Below the pieces are notes generated by a model. It had not been told where the DNA came from. It did not search any database and saw only the letters and a list, made by a program, of their open reading frames with translations. Shown here piece by piece: positions 27,532 through 40,000 of a stretch of DNA of 64,000 bases. Position 1 is the first letter of the stretch. Each line of letters starts with the position of its first letter. The DNA comes from Megalobrama amblycephala (lineage: Eukaryota; Chordata; Actinopteri; Cypriniformes; Xenocyprididae). Both the position numbers and the translations under genes were made by a program. The stretch is from assembly GCF_018812025.1 (NCBI RefSeq), contig NC_063052.1, positions 25,433,226 to 25,497,225 on the forward strand, read 5' to 3'.

Positions 27532-30500
27532 GGGAGGTTTAAGCACTTACCTATGGTAAAATGATTGTAATATGTCCTTTTATTGCGTATTGCTTTAATA
27601 ACACATTATAAGAAAAAATAAAACTACATTTATCCAGTATCAGATCCTGTAGGTCCTACCTTTAAAACAACACGAACAGTTCTCACCAAATAACACATAA
27701 AACATTTCTAGTAGCCAATGCAAAAATTACTTTTCCTTCCTCATTTCCACGATAACATTCAGTTTGAACTGAGTTTAATTGGAAATTATGATGTCTACAC
27801 ACAACGGAAGTTCCCTCATAAGTGTATGTAAAATGTATAGAGGGTAAATAAATGTAGGTTGTAAAATGTAATGTTTGTCTGTTTGTCCTCCCCTTTGACC
27901 CATACAGGCAAGAGGAAGTTCACAGTCTCCAAGGCACCAGATTACTCCATTGATCCGAACCCAAAATGGCTCCATGTCTGGCATTTTCAGAGGCCGTTTC
28001 CAAGTCAATGTCATCCTATCGGCCCCATACTAAAAGAGACAAATACGACTGGAATAAGGTATCTGCCTCATTATGAGGCACCACAGATCAGAGCTAAAAT
28101 AGTTTAGACTGATTCACTGACCAACAGAATAGCGCCAGAGTTTCAGTTCAATAAAACTCAGCCTTGCATACTGTCTTTCTGAGTGAAGTTGCAACATACT
28201 ACTACCATGTCCAAAAAAACTCGTGTAGTTTTGTTTGTAGAAAGGACTGGAAATACAGCTTCATTTATGTTTTTATATTCTAGTGAAAAGATAAATTGAT
28301 TGATGTTTTTGGATTTTAGCATTAATTGGAGTTGTTAACACCTGCAATGTATTTATACAGTACGTTTGAAATGCTACCATAGAAAAGTGCTTTAGCAGGG
28401 CCATAACTGAAGCCTTCTCTCACAAGTAAAGATGGAATGGTTGCCTTGCTGTTGTGCTGGTATCAGACATGGGCTCTTCATCAGATGACTAATGGAGTTG
28501 TGCAGCTAACCAGGAGGCCCAAGGCTGTTTGTTAGCTCCTAACAAGGTGAACCAGCTCCTACGGAACAGCACACTAGCGCTGAAGGATTTATTATAGATC
28601 TGCGTGTCCGCAGGCCATGAACGTTAGCGCCAGTCTCATTGTAGTGGGTCCACCACACTAGCAGAGGGCTTAGATCATTATTGCCTCATTGTTTTGATAC
28701 AATTTTGGAGAGTGGATGATGGATGGATGGATAATCGGATGAGTAAAGGAGTTTCGGTAGCCTAGCACATGAGGGTAAAGGATGGACTGCAGAAATACAT
28801 GGGAAAGATAGGGAAAAGTGAGTTTTGAACACATTTGGAGAAGGAATTTAGAAAAAGTTTGCAGTCTTTACATAAATCAATATTTGGGTAGTTGACATTG
28901 TTGGATTGTTGACAGAATTTGTGATGTAACATGATTATATATTACTTTTTTATATACAGAAGTGGCCAAAAGCGATGTCTGGAGGGTGTTTTTTATTACC
29001 CTACAGGTTTGATTAAACCATCAAAATATGAGGAAAATATTTTACATATTTTAAATATCAGTTAAGAACAAAACACTAAACTGGGTTAAGGTATTTTTCT
29101 GACAAAATTATTTTGCCAAAAATCTACAAGTTTTATTTTACTATGCAAATAATAATAATAATAAAAAAATGATATATATAACATGAATATATATTACATT
29201 GACTAATACATAATCAGTTATTAATATTTTGTTGTTTCTCTCTTGCTTTTTGCTCATGTTTATAATTTCTTTGTATGACAGCCTGGTTAACAATGATGTT
29301 TTCTAATAGCCAATTGAAAGAATTATTAATAAAAAAAAATTAAATTTAATTTTTTGCAATCTAAAAACTTGATTTTTAAAACAAAAACTTTTACTAATAC
29401 TTTTAGAGATTTTAAAAAAATAATAAAAAAAAATGCACAAGCGTGTATGTAAACCAGTGCCAATTTTCCCAGAGAAAACTCCATACCATCTGCCCTTTTG
29501 TCCCTCAGTCAATACAATCAGCCGGTGTCATCCAGCGGTCAGTCTCCATGCAGGAGGGGCAGGTTTGTGCGAGGTAGCGGGGGCTTTAAGCGACGCTAAT
29601 CACCGCGCTCGCTGTCAATCGCCTGCCAATATTAGCCGCCCCGTCCCCATCTGTCAGAAGCGGGCCTGATGGCTCCCTCGTTAGCGCCGATCACCTGCCC
29701 TCAGCTGGAGCGGCTGTGCTAACATCCATCACTCACCCGCGCCCGTTTTTCCGCCGCCGCTGTCTAATGGCCTTCGTTCAATTGTCTCCTTTAGCTCGGG
29801 CGCTACAAAGTTAGTAGAGCGCAGGGGTGATGGGTTGGGGGGGGGGGGAATGTAGAGGGAGGGGTGCGACAGAAGCAGCTCAAACATTTCAGGCACGCTG
29901 CGGTGGTGTAATGAGCCATGGCAGCTGGATATACCTGTGCATGCTTTGATAAAGGTGAGCTGACACACCAGGGCCAGATAGGCACTTTGGTGTCGCAGAC
30001 ATATGTCTATCTATCACCGCAGAGTGCTGGAGGGGAGAGAGAGAAACAGGGAAGAGCAGCGTGAGCGGGAAAAAGCCAATAGGGAGGAAATGGTGTGAGA
30101 ACAGCTGCTAGTATTTTGTAGTCATCAGTACGTACAAGCAGCGGTCTCCAAATTGGACATTCATGGCTAGAAGGCTCCTGATCTCAGTTTCCCCTCTAAC
30201 AATCCTCTGAAAGCGGAGCGAGATGATAAACTGCAAAGAGCGTCTCCAAGCTATTCCTCTTGTGTGGCCCTCTGTGTCTCTCGACCCCTGTATTCTTCGC
30301 TGTTTCTTTCCTTTTGTCCGAAAAAGGAAAGGAGGGAAGCAAACATTTAGGGGTGCAGTGTAGCATGCTGGACTGATGCAATACATTCTCTTTGTGGGAC
30401 CGTAGTGGTAAAGCCGCTGGACTGTGGCTCTGCTCACCAGCCGTGAGATGATTAATTCAAACTTAACACCAGAGAAGACACTAATATTCATCACCTCTGC

Positions 30501-31460
30501 TGCATTCCTTTCCAACGCCAGCCTACAGCTCTCCTAATTCATCAGCACAGACTACACCCCAGCAAAGCTGCACAACAACAGTGTATGCTGATAGAAAACA
30601 ATGCAGGAGAAATCAAAGCACTCTCAAATCGGCGTACGTTTCAATTTTTACTAGGGGGGCTCACGCGATTGTGAAAATTTGGCCAGCGTTTAATTGTCGT
30701 ACAAAAATTGTCTGTAATGTGTAAGCTTAATACACACACTGGAAAAAATCATTTAGTCACACTGGAAACATTAATAAAATGTACATATTATATACAAGGC
30801 TTCACATTAACACCTGCCAACTCACCAAATGCAGGTGGATTCCAGAAGTGGTGTGTAACGCAGTCACTCCTACTAGCCACTTTGGGTTGGGGTTGAATTT
30901 ATATAATATATACATTTTTCAATTGTAGTCTTTTAAAAAGGCATCTGAAATAATGAAATAAACTAAGTGAAATGTAGTGTTGTCAAAAAAAATATAGATT
31001 TTTCTATACATATTGATAATGAAATATCTGAAATGCTTCCAATACTCATTTTCCGCATAATAGATATGCGCTTTCTCGCTTTCTCATCTCTTCGACAGCG
31101 AGTTTACAACACACAAACCCACCTCCCCTCATTTAATTTGCTCCAGGTGAATATTGTTGGCATTTACAGGGCTTGAATTTCGGCGTGGGATTGTACGTAT
31201 TGCACCTAATTTACTCATTCCCGCAGGATTTGTGCTCATACCTAAAGTGCGTGTACATAAAGTCGCCTCTCAGTAATAAATTGAGTTATTTTTCTCTGCT
31301 TATTGCGCTTAAATGGTCAAATACACACAATATAATGTTAAAATGCCAGCCGGATTGGCGCGGATTCATGTGAACACGGTCAGTTATATTTTAAGTGAGC
31401 ATAAAACAGCTGAGAAAGAAAATGCATGTGTAACAGTATAATGGATCCGTGTGTCAGGTC
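27532..31460. other. Intergenic; 28380-28700 and 29460-30540 CNE-like
   Basis: 28700-29450 is AT-rich. 29460-30540 is GC-richer, non-repetitive, and contains open frames up to 135 residues with no family resemblance. A poly-G run of about 12 lies near 29837-29848. No gene is supported. Confidence 0.45.
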
Positions 31461-32166
31461 TTAAGGCCTTTGCACACTGAGTCCGAAATTTTCACATGTG
31501 TTTTTTCGTATTCGCAATCCTAAAAATTCGTCACGCACAGAGACCTTGCACACTGAGTCCGATGCGTATTAATGAATGCGTTGCGAAAAAATCGCAAAAC
31601 AAATCGCAAAACAATACAAAATGAAGTCTTTAACCAGTGAGCACGATTAGTTGTCTCCTCTCTTCTTAAAAAGAGAAAAAGAAAGAGGAAATATTGGGTC
31701 CATTCAATCCCGAGATTGCATAGAGAGAAAGGAGATTTCACCTCATCAAGGAGCTGCGGGATTATCCCGAGCTTTTCAAAGTTTACTTCAGGATGTCAGT
31801 GGCTCTGTTTGATGCTTTACTACTGGCACAATCTGTCTTTATATTCGGTCTCTTTGTATTCTTCACGTTGTTTGTCATTCAGTGCTGCTGTTTTGTGATG
31901 TAGAAGATGTGGATCAACTTGTCATATGGCATTCTGGATTTTAGCGTTCGCGTACAGTGGCTCTGAATTGTCAAAACGTCTCTCAAAATGCGTGCCACGG
32001 ATGCGAAAAATGCAGAAAATCGAACCTGATCCGAATATTTTTTTGACGGACGAAAGTTTCGGAGGCAGTGTGCAAACGTGATTGACATAACGTGAGGTCG
32101 AATTTATTTTTTAACGTGCGAAAGTTCACGCATGCGAATTTCGGACTCAGTGTGCAATGACCTTAA
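31461..32166. mobile_element. PIF/Harbinger-like element with decayed transposase
   Basis: The ends TTAAGGCCTTTGCACACTGA (31461 on) and its inverted mate ending at 32166 agree over about 30 bp with two mismatches. A shifted third copy of the end motif (CCTTGCACACTGAGTCCGA) lies at 31543-31561. The interior carries the transposase fragment at 31656-31825. Edges of TTA/TAA type would fit the 3-bp TWA targets of Harbinger elements, but the exact duplication is ambiguous. Confidence 0.75.
31656..31825 (+). pseudogene. N-terminal fragment of a PIF/Harbinger transposase, frameshifted
   Basis: In one frame 31656-31738 reads LLKKRKRKRKYWVHSIPRLH followed by REKGDF. A shift at about 31733-31738 leads to FHLIKELRDYPELFKVYFRM and SVALFDALL. 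This order (basic run, YWVH, REK-G-F, then L-ELR-P-F--YFRMS--FD-LL) matches the start of Harbinger-type transposases as I know them (HARBI1-like). The catalytic DDE part is absent. One frameshift and the truncation make it non-functional. Confidence 0.7.
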
Positions 32167-34037
32167 AAGTGACAGCAGTGCCAAATTATGAGATATATTA
32201 AAAATATCTATATGGCAGTTTTTCCTATGGTATCGATTTTAAAATTGTGGCCAGTGAAAATGCTGAGCCAAAAAGTTGATGTAAACACAAATATTGCACA
32301 GTGTAGAATATGAAACATTTCATGAAATATTAAAGTTATGTAACTTTAGTTATGTAAGTTTTTGTTAGCTTTTTTTGGTTTGCTGACCTGAATATTAAAG
32401 TAATATTTATGTTTTACATTTAGTCATTTCACAGTAAGTAATCAAATCATTTTTAAATAGATAAATTATAATAAATTTATATAGTAATAATGATAAATTA
32501 TTCTATTGAAAGTGATGTTTACATTTTTAATCAATATTATGCATAAATGAGTAAATAAATAATTTATCTCTGTTCTAATATATTAACTTTCACACATTTT
32601 AAGTCAGTCCGGTTAGACCTTTGAGTCGTCATTGTGCTTCTTTAAGGAAAAGTTGTCGATAATATTTTTTTTTCAAATCTTCAGATCTTTTGCTTTTTTT
32701 GTGACATCCAAAGATATTTGGAGATATGTGAATGTAAAAAAAAAAAAAGTGAATCTGGAGCTGTTTACATTGACGTGTATAAAATGTGGGTTTAATTTTA
32801 TGTTTGCTTAAAATTCCCATATTTTGGATGGAAATATACAATTCGAATACAAAGGTCACAGTTATCTAAAATAATCACAATGTAAATAATCACTACAGGC
32901 CTAATGCGATTTCATATTGTAGTCCGTCCCCTTTTCTTTATTTCCATATATGATGGTATGCTGAAACGAGTGGCCCTGTGCTTTTTGTTCTTTTGAAAAT
33001 AAATCCCATTAGTCTATGCGACATCATACACTATTGTGTATCTCTTTTGTTTCATGCCATTCAGATGCCTAGCTCAAATGAGATATAGATCATCTGAATC
33101 GCGATTGTTGAATGGAAGGATTGTTAGCATGTAAATTCATCTCTTAAATTAGCACCTTTCATTGTGTAATCAAGTTCTGCTGTATGCTGGAAAATAAGAC
33201 TTTAAGGTTCTGAATCCTGCGTTGCTATAGAAATCTTTTTTTTTTGCAGTACAATCCCTCTCCTCATCAGACGGAGAAAATACCTCACTTTGTTCTGTTG
33301 TGCTTTGCATTGTTGTTAGCCTTCCATTCAAACAAAGGAGACATTTTATGGTGCAAACGATCTATTCAGTGTTGCCTCCTCTCATAACTCCTCTCAGAAA
33401 CAGCCTTTTATGCTAGAGAAACACCCTCATATGTTAAACAGACAAAAACCAAATCCCTTCTTCCAAGAGGGGAAAAAAGAAACGTGCATTTCGCCGAGAG
33501 CTATTTTTCTCGTTTTGTCACAGGGGAGCGAGGGTTTACACGTGCCTCAACATGGCGGCCTTGACCGCGTATGAAGTAGAACAAAAGTGCTGACTTCATC
33601 TCCACTTTCCTTTTCTCTCAGTAGCCAGACAATCTCATCAGCACTGCTTCTCTTCAGCATCTGTTTCGGTTATGATGGCCACCTGTCCTGTTGTCCCTCG
33701 AGACTAGGAGATAGGACAGACAATTCACACATGTAGAATGCCAAAATATGGTGTTGGTGTTCACACCAAAATCTTTTGCTTTTTTGTTCTCAAGACATGT
33801 ATATTCACCTATGGTCTGCAGGCAGGGTGTTTTATTGTTCACAATATGCCTCGTTCACTTTTCACCCTTCATTTTAAGTGTTTATGTATTATATAGTGCG
33901 TATCATGACTGAACGAAGCTCTTTTCTTTCTCTCGCAGCCTGAAGAAAGAGAATCTTTAGAATAATTTCAGGGTTTGATTTATTTATTTTATTCAGATTT
34001 GAAATACTATACTTCAGTTTCAGACAGTAAATATAAT
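32167..34037. other. Intergenic; 33030-33640 CNE-like
   Basis: 32167-33030 is AT-rich with A and T homopolymers. 33030-33640 is unique, mixed composition. No gene seen. Confidence 0.45.
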
Positions 34038-34815
34038 GGGATCCAAAAGTCTGAGACCACATTGAAAATCCAGCATTAAAATAATTTTAAATGTCAATTT
34101 TTTTTGTGCCATTACTGTCACCAAATGAAATAGGAAAAATAATGACATTTTCAGACATGTTTCCTGAACGCTCCCTTCTGTCTTCCATTGGGTGGACAAA
34201 CAGATGGTCTTGCCCCAAATTCACATCATTGGTTATGCTAATGTTGCTGTGATGGATTGGAGTGATTCTCAAACAAACAGTAGGTTGAGCCATGGTGTTT
34301 TTCAGAGAATTAAAACATTACCTGGAAATTAAAAATGTGGGTCCCACTTTATATTAAGTGGCCTTAACTACTATGTACTTACATTTAAATTAATAATTTG
34401 ATACAATGCACTTATTGTGTACATACATGTTTTTACATTGTACTTATATTTTAAAAACACCTGCATGTAATTACATCTGTAATTAATTTCTGTAATTACA
34501 TTTATAATTACACTGTTTAACCATCCCTTACACCTTACCCCTACCCCTAAACCAACCCATACCACCAAACCTGTCCCTAACCTTACCCGTATCCCACCTC
34601 AATAGCAGCAAAAGTGCTTTGCAATTCAATATGAACCCAATAAGTACATTGTATTAAGGCCACTTAATATAAAGTGGGACCAAAATTTGAAAATTGTTAG
34701 TATTTTATAAACCACAAAAAATCTTGTGTTATTCTATTATTATGAGAGAAGTCTTTTTTTTTTCTTTTTTAAGTTTTAAAGCATTTTCACTAGTGGTCTC
34801 AGACTCTTGGACCCC
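34038..34815. mobile_element. Inverted-end element interrupted by a second element
   Basis: GGGATCCAAAAGTCTGAGAC at 34038 is matched by GTCTCAGACTCTTGGACCCC ending at 34815. The element at 34340-34681 sits inside it. Non-coding. Confidence 0.7.
34340..34681. mobile_element. hAT-like MITE with perfect 24-bp inverted ends (nested)
   Basis: The 24 bases from 34340 (GGTCCCACTTTATATTAAGT...) are exactly inverted at 34658-34681. The flanks AAAATGTG and AAAATTTG agree at 7 of 8 bases, fitting an 8-bp target duplication. The internal 'CTTACCCCTACCCCTAAACC' tract is like that in 22500-22712. Confidence 0.82.
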
Positions 34816-35421
34816 ACAGTACATCCATCTGTTTGTGTTTGAATGTCTGTCTTCAAAAGCACATCTTGAGTGTGGTAAAATGTCTAAATCAAAATGTTCC
34901 TAGAGAGGAAATAAATTCCTGTCTGTCAGATTTCTCCCTTCCACATGGTTTGTTTAGTAATTTGTTTTAAGTTGGCAATCTTGACAAGCTCAAGAAGGTG
35001 AAAATGGCAAACTATGTGGGACCAGCTGAAATATTTCAAAACGAATCTCATACATTCCCTAAGTACATTTGAAATATTTCTTCTTGTTTTAGACCTATTG
35101 ACATTTTCCAGCACTGGTAATTAAAAAATCATCAGATAATGACCCAGCAGTACAATGCTCTTCTTATTTATTCAGAATAAATGAATAAACACATTTATTA
35201 TTAAATAGAGAAAGATACTCTCCATGACCTTTTTACAGTTTGAATGCAAATTATCATAAATATTAGTGCTGATGACTGACTTTCACCTCTGGAATACTTG
35301 ATTCTGATTGGTCGATCGCAGCATTCTAGTCATGTGTTTTGAATAATGATAGTTTAACTGTATATTTGAATTTGTGCCAGGCAACCAAATTCTTTCCTGT
35401 AATTCTCACATAACAAAAAAT
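34816..35421. other. Intergenic, no gene seen
   Basis: AT-rich. A GATTCTGATTGGTC fragment at about 35301 is shared with 3058-3071, suggesting a small relic of that repeat. Confidence 0.4.
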
Positions 35422-36090
35422 GGTAATACTTTATAATAAGAATTGTTAACATGAGTTAAATACATTGGTTACACTTTATGGTAACACTTTATTTTAGTGT
35501 CATTGTTACATATTTTACATGTACTTACCATAGTAATAACAGTAAATTATGCATAATTACATGCAACTATATAACTATATCCTACCCTAACCCTATAGTA
35601 AGTTCATGTTGTTAATTAATATTACTCAGTATTTAAATTTATAATTACACTGTAACAGTGACACCTTAAAATATAGTGTAATCCACTTTATTTGAAGGTG
35701 TCTTTGTTACACTGTATTTATACATTTAAGTACTGAGTAATATTAAGTAACTACATGTACTTACTATAGGGTTAGAATTAGGGTTAGCTGCATCTAATTA
35801 TGCATAATTTACTGTTATTACTATAGTAACTACATGTAACATATGTAACAATGACACTAAAATAAAGTGATACCAATATTTCTATAGCATTTATCAATCT
35901 TATCTACTCTCACTCTCAACATTTAACACATTTTAAAGTTAAAAAATGTAATGTTAACATTTTTTAATGCACTGTAAACTAACACGAATATGAACATTTT
36001 TATTATGTAACATTAACAAGTACTGTAAAAATATATCACTCATTGTTAGTTCATGTTATCCATAATGAGACCTTATTGTAAAGTGTTACT
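35422..36090. mobile_element. MITE of the 'ggtaacacttta' group with nested copies
   Basis: GGTAATACTTTATAATAAG at 35422 pairs with CTTATTGTAAAGTGTTACT ending at 36090. Inside, 35480-35874 has its own inverted ends, GGTAACACTTTATTTTAGTG and CACTAAAATAAAGTGATACC. That insert has an internal end-to-end junction near 35688, so it looks like two adjoining copies. Confidence 0.7.
35480..35874. mobile_element. Nested pair of 'ggtaacactttatttt' MITEs
   Basis: The outer ends are inverted as GGTAACACTTTATTTTAGTG / CACTAAAATAAAGTGATACC. In the middle, GTGACACCTTAAAATATAGTG runs into CCACTTTATTTGAAGGTGTC, reading as an end of one copy meeting the start of another. Confidence 0.7.
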
Positions 36091-39000
36091 AAAAGTCCAT
36101 TTATTGATTTATTTGTAATAATATTAGTCGTTATTGCAAAATAAGCCTCTCCATGGTGGTTTTATGACTTTACATTATCCCTTACATATATCACAATAAT
36201 AATAATATTCACAACGATTTTGCATTTGGCCCTCAAGAGTGGCACTTCATAGCCCAAAGTTTCACTTGATAGCCTTGCATTTCACAACACCATTGAAATC
36301 CAGTAAATGAAACAATTATCTATTATTTCTTTAACTAGTTTTGTTAGTCTATCATAGCAAGGGCTCGTACACCTGCTTTTCTCCATTGTTACAGATGGGT
36401 CGTGCGCTATCATTCGGCACAATAGCTGCCTTTTAACTCACAGAAATAGCTTGGGAGTGACACATTAACACAGGTGTTCCTCTCACAGCTAAGTGCTCCA
36501 CGAGGTGAAAGGACTTTAAGTACCTGTTGATAGGTGACAGGGAGGGACATGTTAATAAATACTGTTAGGCTGCGGAGAGGGGCCTGGTGTAATCGTGTGC
36601 AGTAAGTCAGATTGCTGTCTGGCTCTCCAGCAACAGTAAAGAGTTAATGACACGCTGTGCCAACCGCACGCCTCCTCTGCCTCGCCTCTCTATTGTAAAG
36701 GCCCTGCGCTACACAAAGCTGAGAAGAGGGATGAGCGGAGAGAGGCGGCGTGCCTGCCGATGAACAGGAAATGAAACAAAGAGAGAGAGGATGGCCTGAT
36801 AGCAGTGATTATTACCCAAAATATCATATAAAGATGGCAGCGAGCGTGAGGGGGAGGACTAGCGTGCCGCCCACTTAGCCTCGCATAATGAAAACGTGCA
36901 AGGTGCGAACGCGGGCCAGAATCGTGCTTGTGAACGTGTGTATGTGTGTGCGTGAAAGAGAGCGAGGGGGTGGGTGGGTGCGCTGAGGGATAAATGCTAG
37001 GAATGTAAGCGTATTTTTTCGTGAATCCGGCAGAATATCAAGGTTACTCGAATTCATTTGTCCTTTTGCCATTCTTCGAGTTTACCCTGGAGAGATGGAC
37101 CGCGGTTCCACCTTTTAAAAAGGTAGTTAATCTGGAACTGAAACGTACACCGACTCGACGTGCCCTTGTAATATGTTGCTCGAATGAAGGAGCCGATCAA
37201 TCTGCTTTTGATTCATGGACATATTTCTCAGATTAACTCTCCACTGCCATTAGAGTCCCCGGAACAGTAGTGAAACGTGTTTACGACGTGTAGGGATAGG
37301 TAGCGTTTCCTGTTTATGGTGATATTACCATGCATTAACAGCTCTCGCTCTTCCAAACAAATGAAATCCACAGTAAGCTGACTTTAAATCGATAGTTTTC
37401 ATCTGAAGCCTGCAGAAGTTGGACCGAGCTGAAACAATGCCGCAGTCAATGAGCAGGGTGAATAAATCTTAGGATTACGAGTCGGACGTGCGCATTCTGT
37501 GACCTTACTAAAACAGAAGTAAATGCGAGGTCTGCTATGGAGTCTGTTACATGTTACAAATAATTTTGGTTCTGATTGGACGAGTCGCACCTGTGACTCT
37601 GTGCTGCGCATTCTTTATTAATGTGCCAAGTTGCTATGTTGCTTGGCAACCGTGAACAGCCAATAGTTAATGAACTTGGCGAAAGAATCATCATTATTTA
37701 AATTATTATTCAGAATTTTAACTACTTATATTGGTGTTTTCTTTTTTTCTTTGTATTATCAACTTTACAGTTTGGTCACTCAGTATTTGATGAAATTTGA
37801 TGAATTGAAGTCAGTTTTTGACTGAAATGTCATCATTGACATCATATTTAATTCATATTGAATCATTCAGGCTGATTTGTTTACCAGTTTGGTTGATTCA
37901 TTGGGGAAAAACTGTCTCAGAAGAGTGATTCGCTCACAAGTAAAACATTTCTGCAAGTTTTACACTCAATAGATCTAGCCAGTTAAATATTTTAGAGCAT
38001 AATTAGAAAAAAAAAAATATTTACTATGGATTTTTATACAGGCCTGTAAAAAGACAATTGTTGATAATTTCTTGGCCTTTCCAGGTTTTCCATTAGTCAT
38101 TTGTGATTATAGGAAAATATATTTTTTTATAATGAATCATATATGAACCGATTTAGTCGATTCATTGAAAAGAGCCAGCTCAGAATAATAATTAATTCTA
38201 TTGCTTCTAGTCATGAAATAAAAATGAAAAACTTTTAACAGAGTATAACTAGAAAACTGTATATTAACTATAGAAATTTCCATGACTTTTCCAGGCCTGG
38301 AAAATTTACCTGACATGTTCAGGTTTTCCATGACTGCAAGTTTGGGAATGACTGACAAAAAAGTTCCCTGGCTTCAATTTTAACCGTGACATTTTAAAAA
38401 TTGAAACCTGAAAACGTCCATTTCAGCGTGAGCGTGAACTCCTTCTTTTACCTGCCGTCTGACCTCCTTGTATAAGGTGTTCTATTATCTTTTAAAACGA
38501 TGGGCAGATTCTATTTCCTGTCCATCAATCAGCCACTTAAAATGTACTATGCTTGAGATTATGACGAGCAAATTACACATACAAGAGCTCTCAGCTTCAA
38601 AATGGTTATGAGAGTCGTTAAGAGTGTAATTAACCTTGTGTTAAGTGGCATTTACTAATGATTAATGTGCAGTATTATAAAGGCAGATTGTTTCCTAAAA
38701 TGAATACCTCGAACATAGCCAGTTTAAGGCTAATTGATCCAGACATCAATAACCCAATGTGGGATCAATTACAGCGCCTATTATCAGAGCGACAGCAGAA
38801 CGGGCCAGCTTTTAGTTGACACAAATGGCTTACTTACTTAGTGATATAAATTTATTGTGCCATATTTGCTGACAGTACATTGCAGGACGTGTAGGTTTTG
38901 TTGTGAATTGAACTTTGCATCTGGAGAACTTGCAATGTACCAAATACGGGAATTTCAGTGTCTTCAAGAGCCGTCAAGTTGAATCTTGATGAGAAGGGGC

Positions 39001-40000
39001 TTTTGAGGACTTTGTCTCTCTCCTTGTTCTTTGTCCGCTCCGCTGACCCGCTGTTAAGCTCTGTATTTGTGTAGCTTCTGCTATGTGTTAGGCCTCTGCC
39101 CCTCTGTCCCTTTCTTTCTCTCATCCTCTCTGTCTCCCCCTTTTGCTCGCTCTAGTTTTATTTGAGTCCATGCGTGTGTGTTTGTGTGCGTGTGAGGCCC
39201 TGGCCTCTCAGTCTGCCTTTCAGAGAGCGAGATGCCTGTCATTCTAATCAGCCGGCTGCCCATCTCTTCCACCACCAGCTGGCTGAGTCAACAAGAGAGA
39301 GGGCGAGTGTCTGAGTTGACTGGGCTGCCAAAGAACATATGCCCCTGTAACGGTATCTACTCCCCGAGCCCTGAGCGCTGGAACTCGCGGTCTTCTCTAG
39401 CTGGCAGGGCCGTCTATGATCCATGTCTGTTAAACCCATGTCTGACTGACACTGCCAGTGAGCTGGGTCCTGACACGCTGACGCTGAGCCGATCTGACAC
39501 GCCGGAGCTCGTGCTGGATTCCTCCGTTCGCCGTTGCGGAGAAGTGCGGGTAGATGGGGAAATGGGGACATAGCGAGCATGAGACCGCGAGATTTCAGGC
39601 AAATAAGAGGGATGAGATGGCAATGGATGGGTAAAATGACATGGAAAAAAAGCACCTTTAGAAGTGACGATAAACTGTTATCGCTATCCGACCATTTCTT
39701 TTCATTACCAAACGTATGAATAATCAGCTAATTTCATGCAGTGCAATAAATGGAAACTGTAAAGGGATATTTAAAAAAAAAAAACCTGAAAATTGCACAG
39801 CGATTGCTGACCTCTCTGAAAAGAAATTTCTGGAGGCAGTGTTGTCTGAAACTACCTCCAGCTCTCAGAAAGAAGCCGCTCCAGGGCCTCTGCTTACCGT
39901 AGCGCGCCATCTGCTGGCAGCCTTAGTAACTGACCCTGCTAACTCGTTTGATGGAATGTCATGTCACTCATTACAAAAATAATATCCAGTGAAATGTTTC
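36091..40000. other. Intergenic; several CNE-like blocks
   Basis: 36590-37300, 38400-38830 and 39000-39640 are unique, with mixed or higher GC. 38040-38345 has the repeated phrase 'CCAGGTTTTCCAT' and 'TTTCCATGACTTTTCCAGGC', a fish repeat fragment. Frames of 113 and 135 residues at 39232-39655 lie on opposite strands of the same DNA and show no domains. No gene. Confidence 0.45.

Noticed and set aside
30108..30515. 135-residue minus-strand open frame
   Set aside because: Low-complexity, unlike any family I know, with other frames open over the same bases.
39232..39655. 113- and 135-residue frames on opposite strands
   Set aside because: They overlap each other and have no recognisable motifs; more likely GC-rich noncoding DNA.
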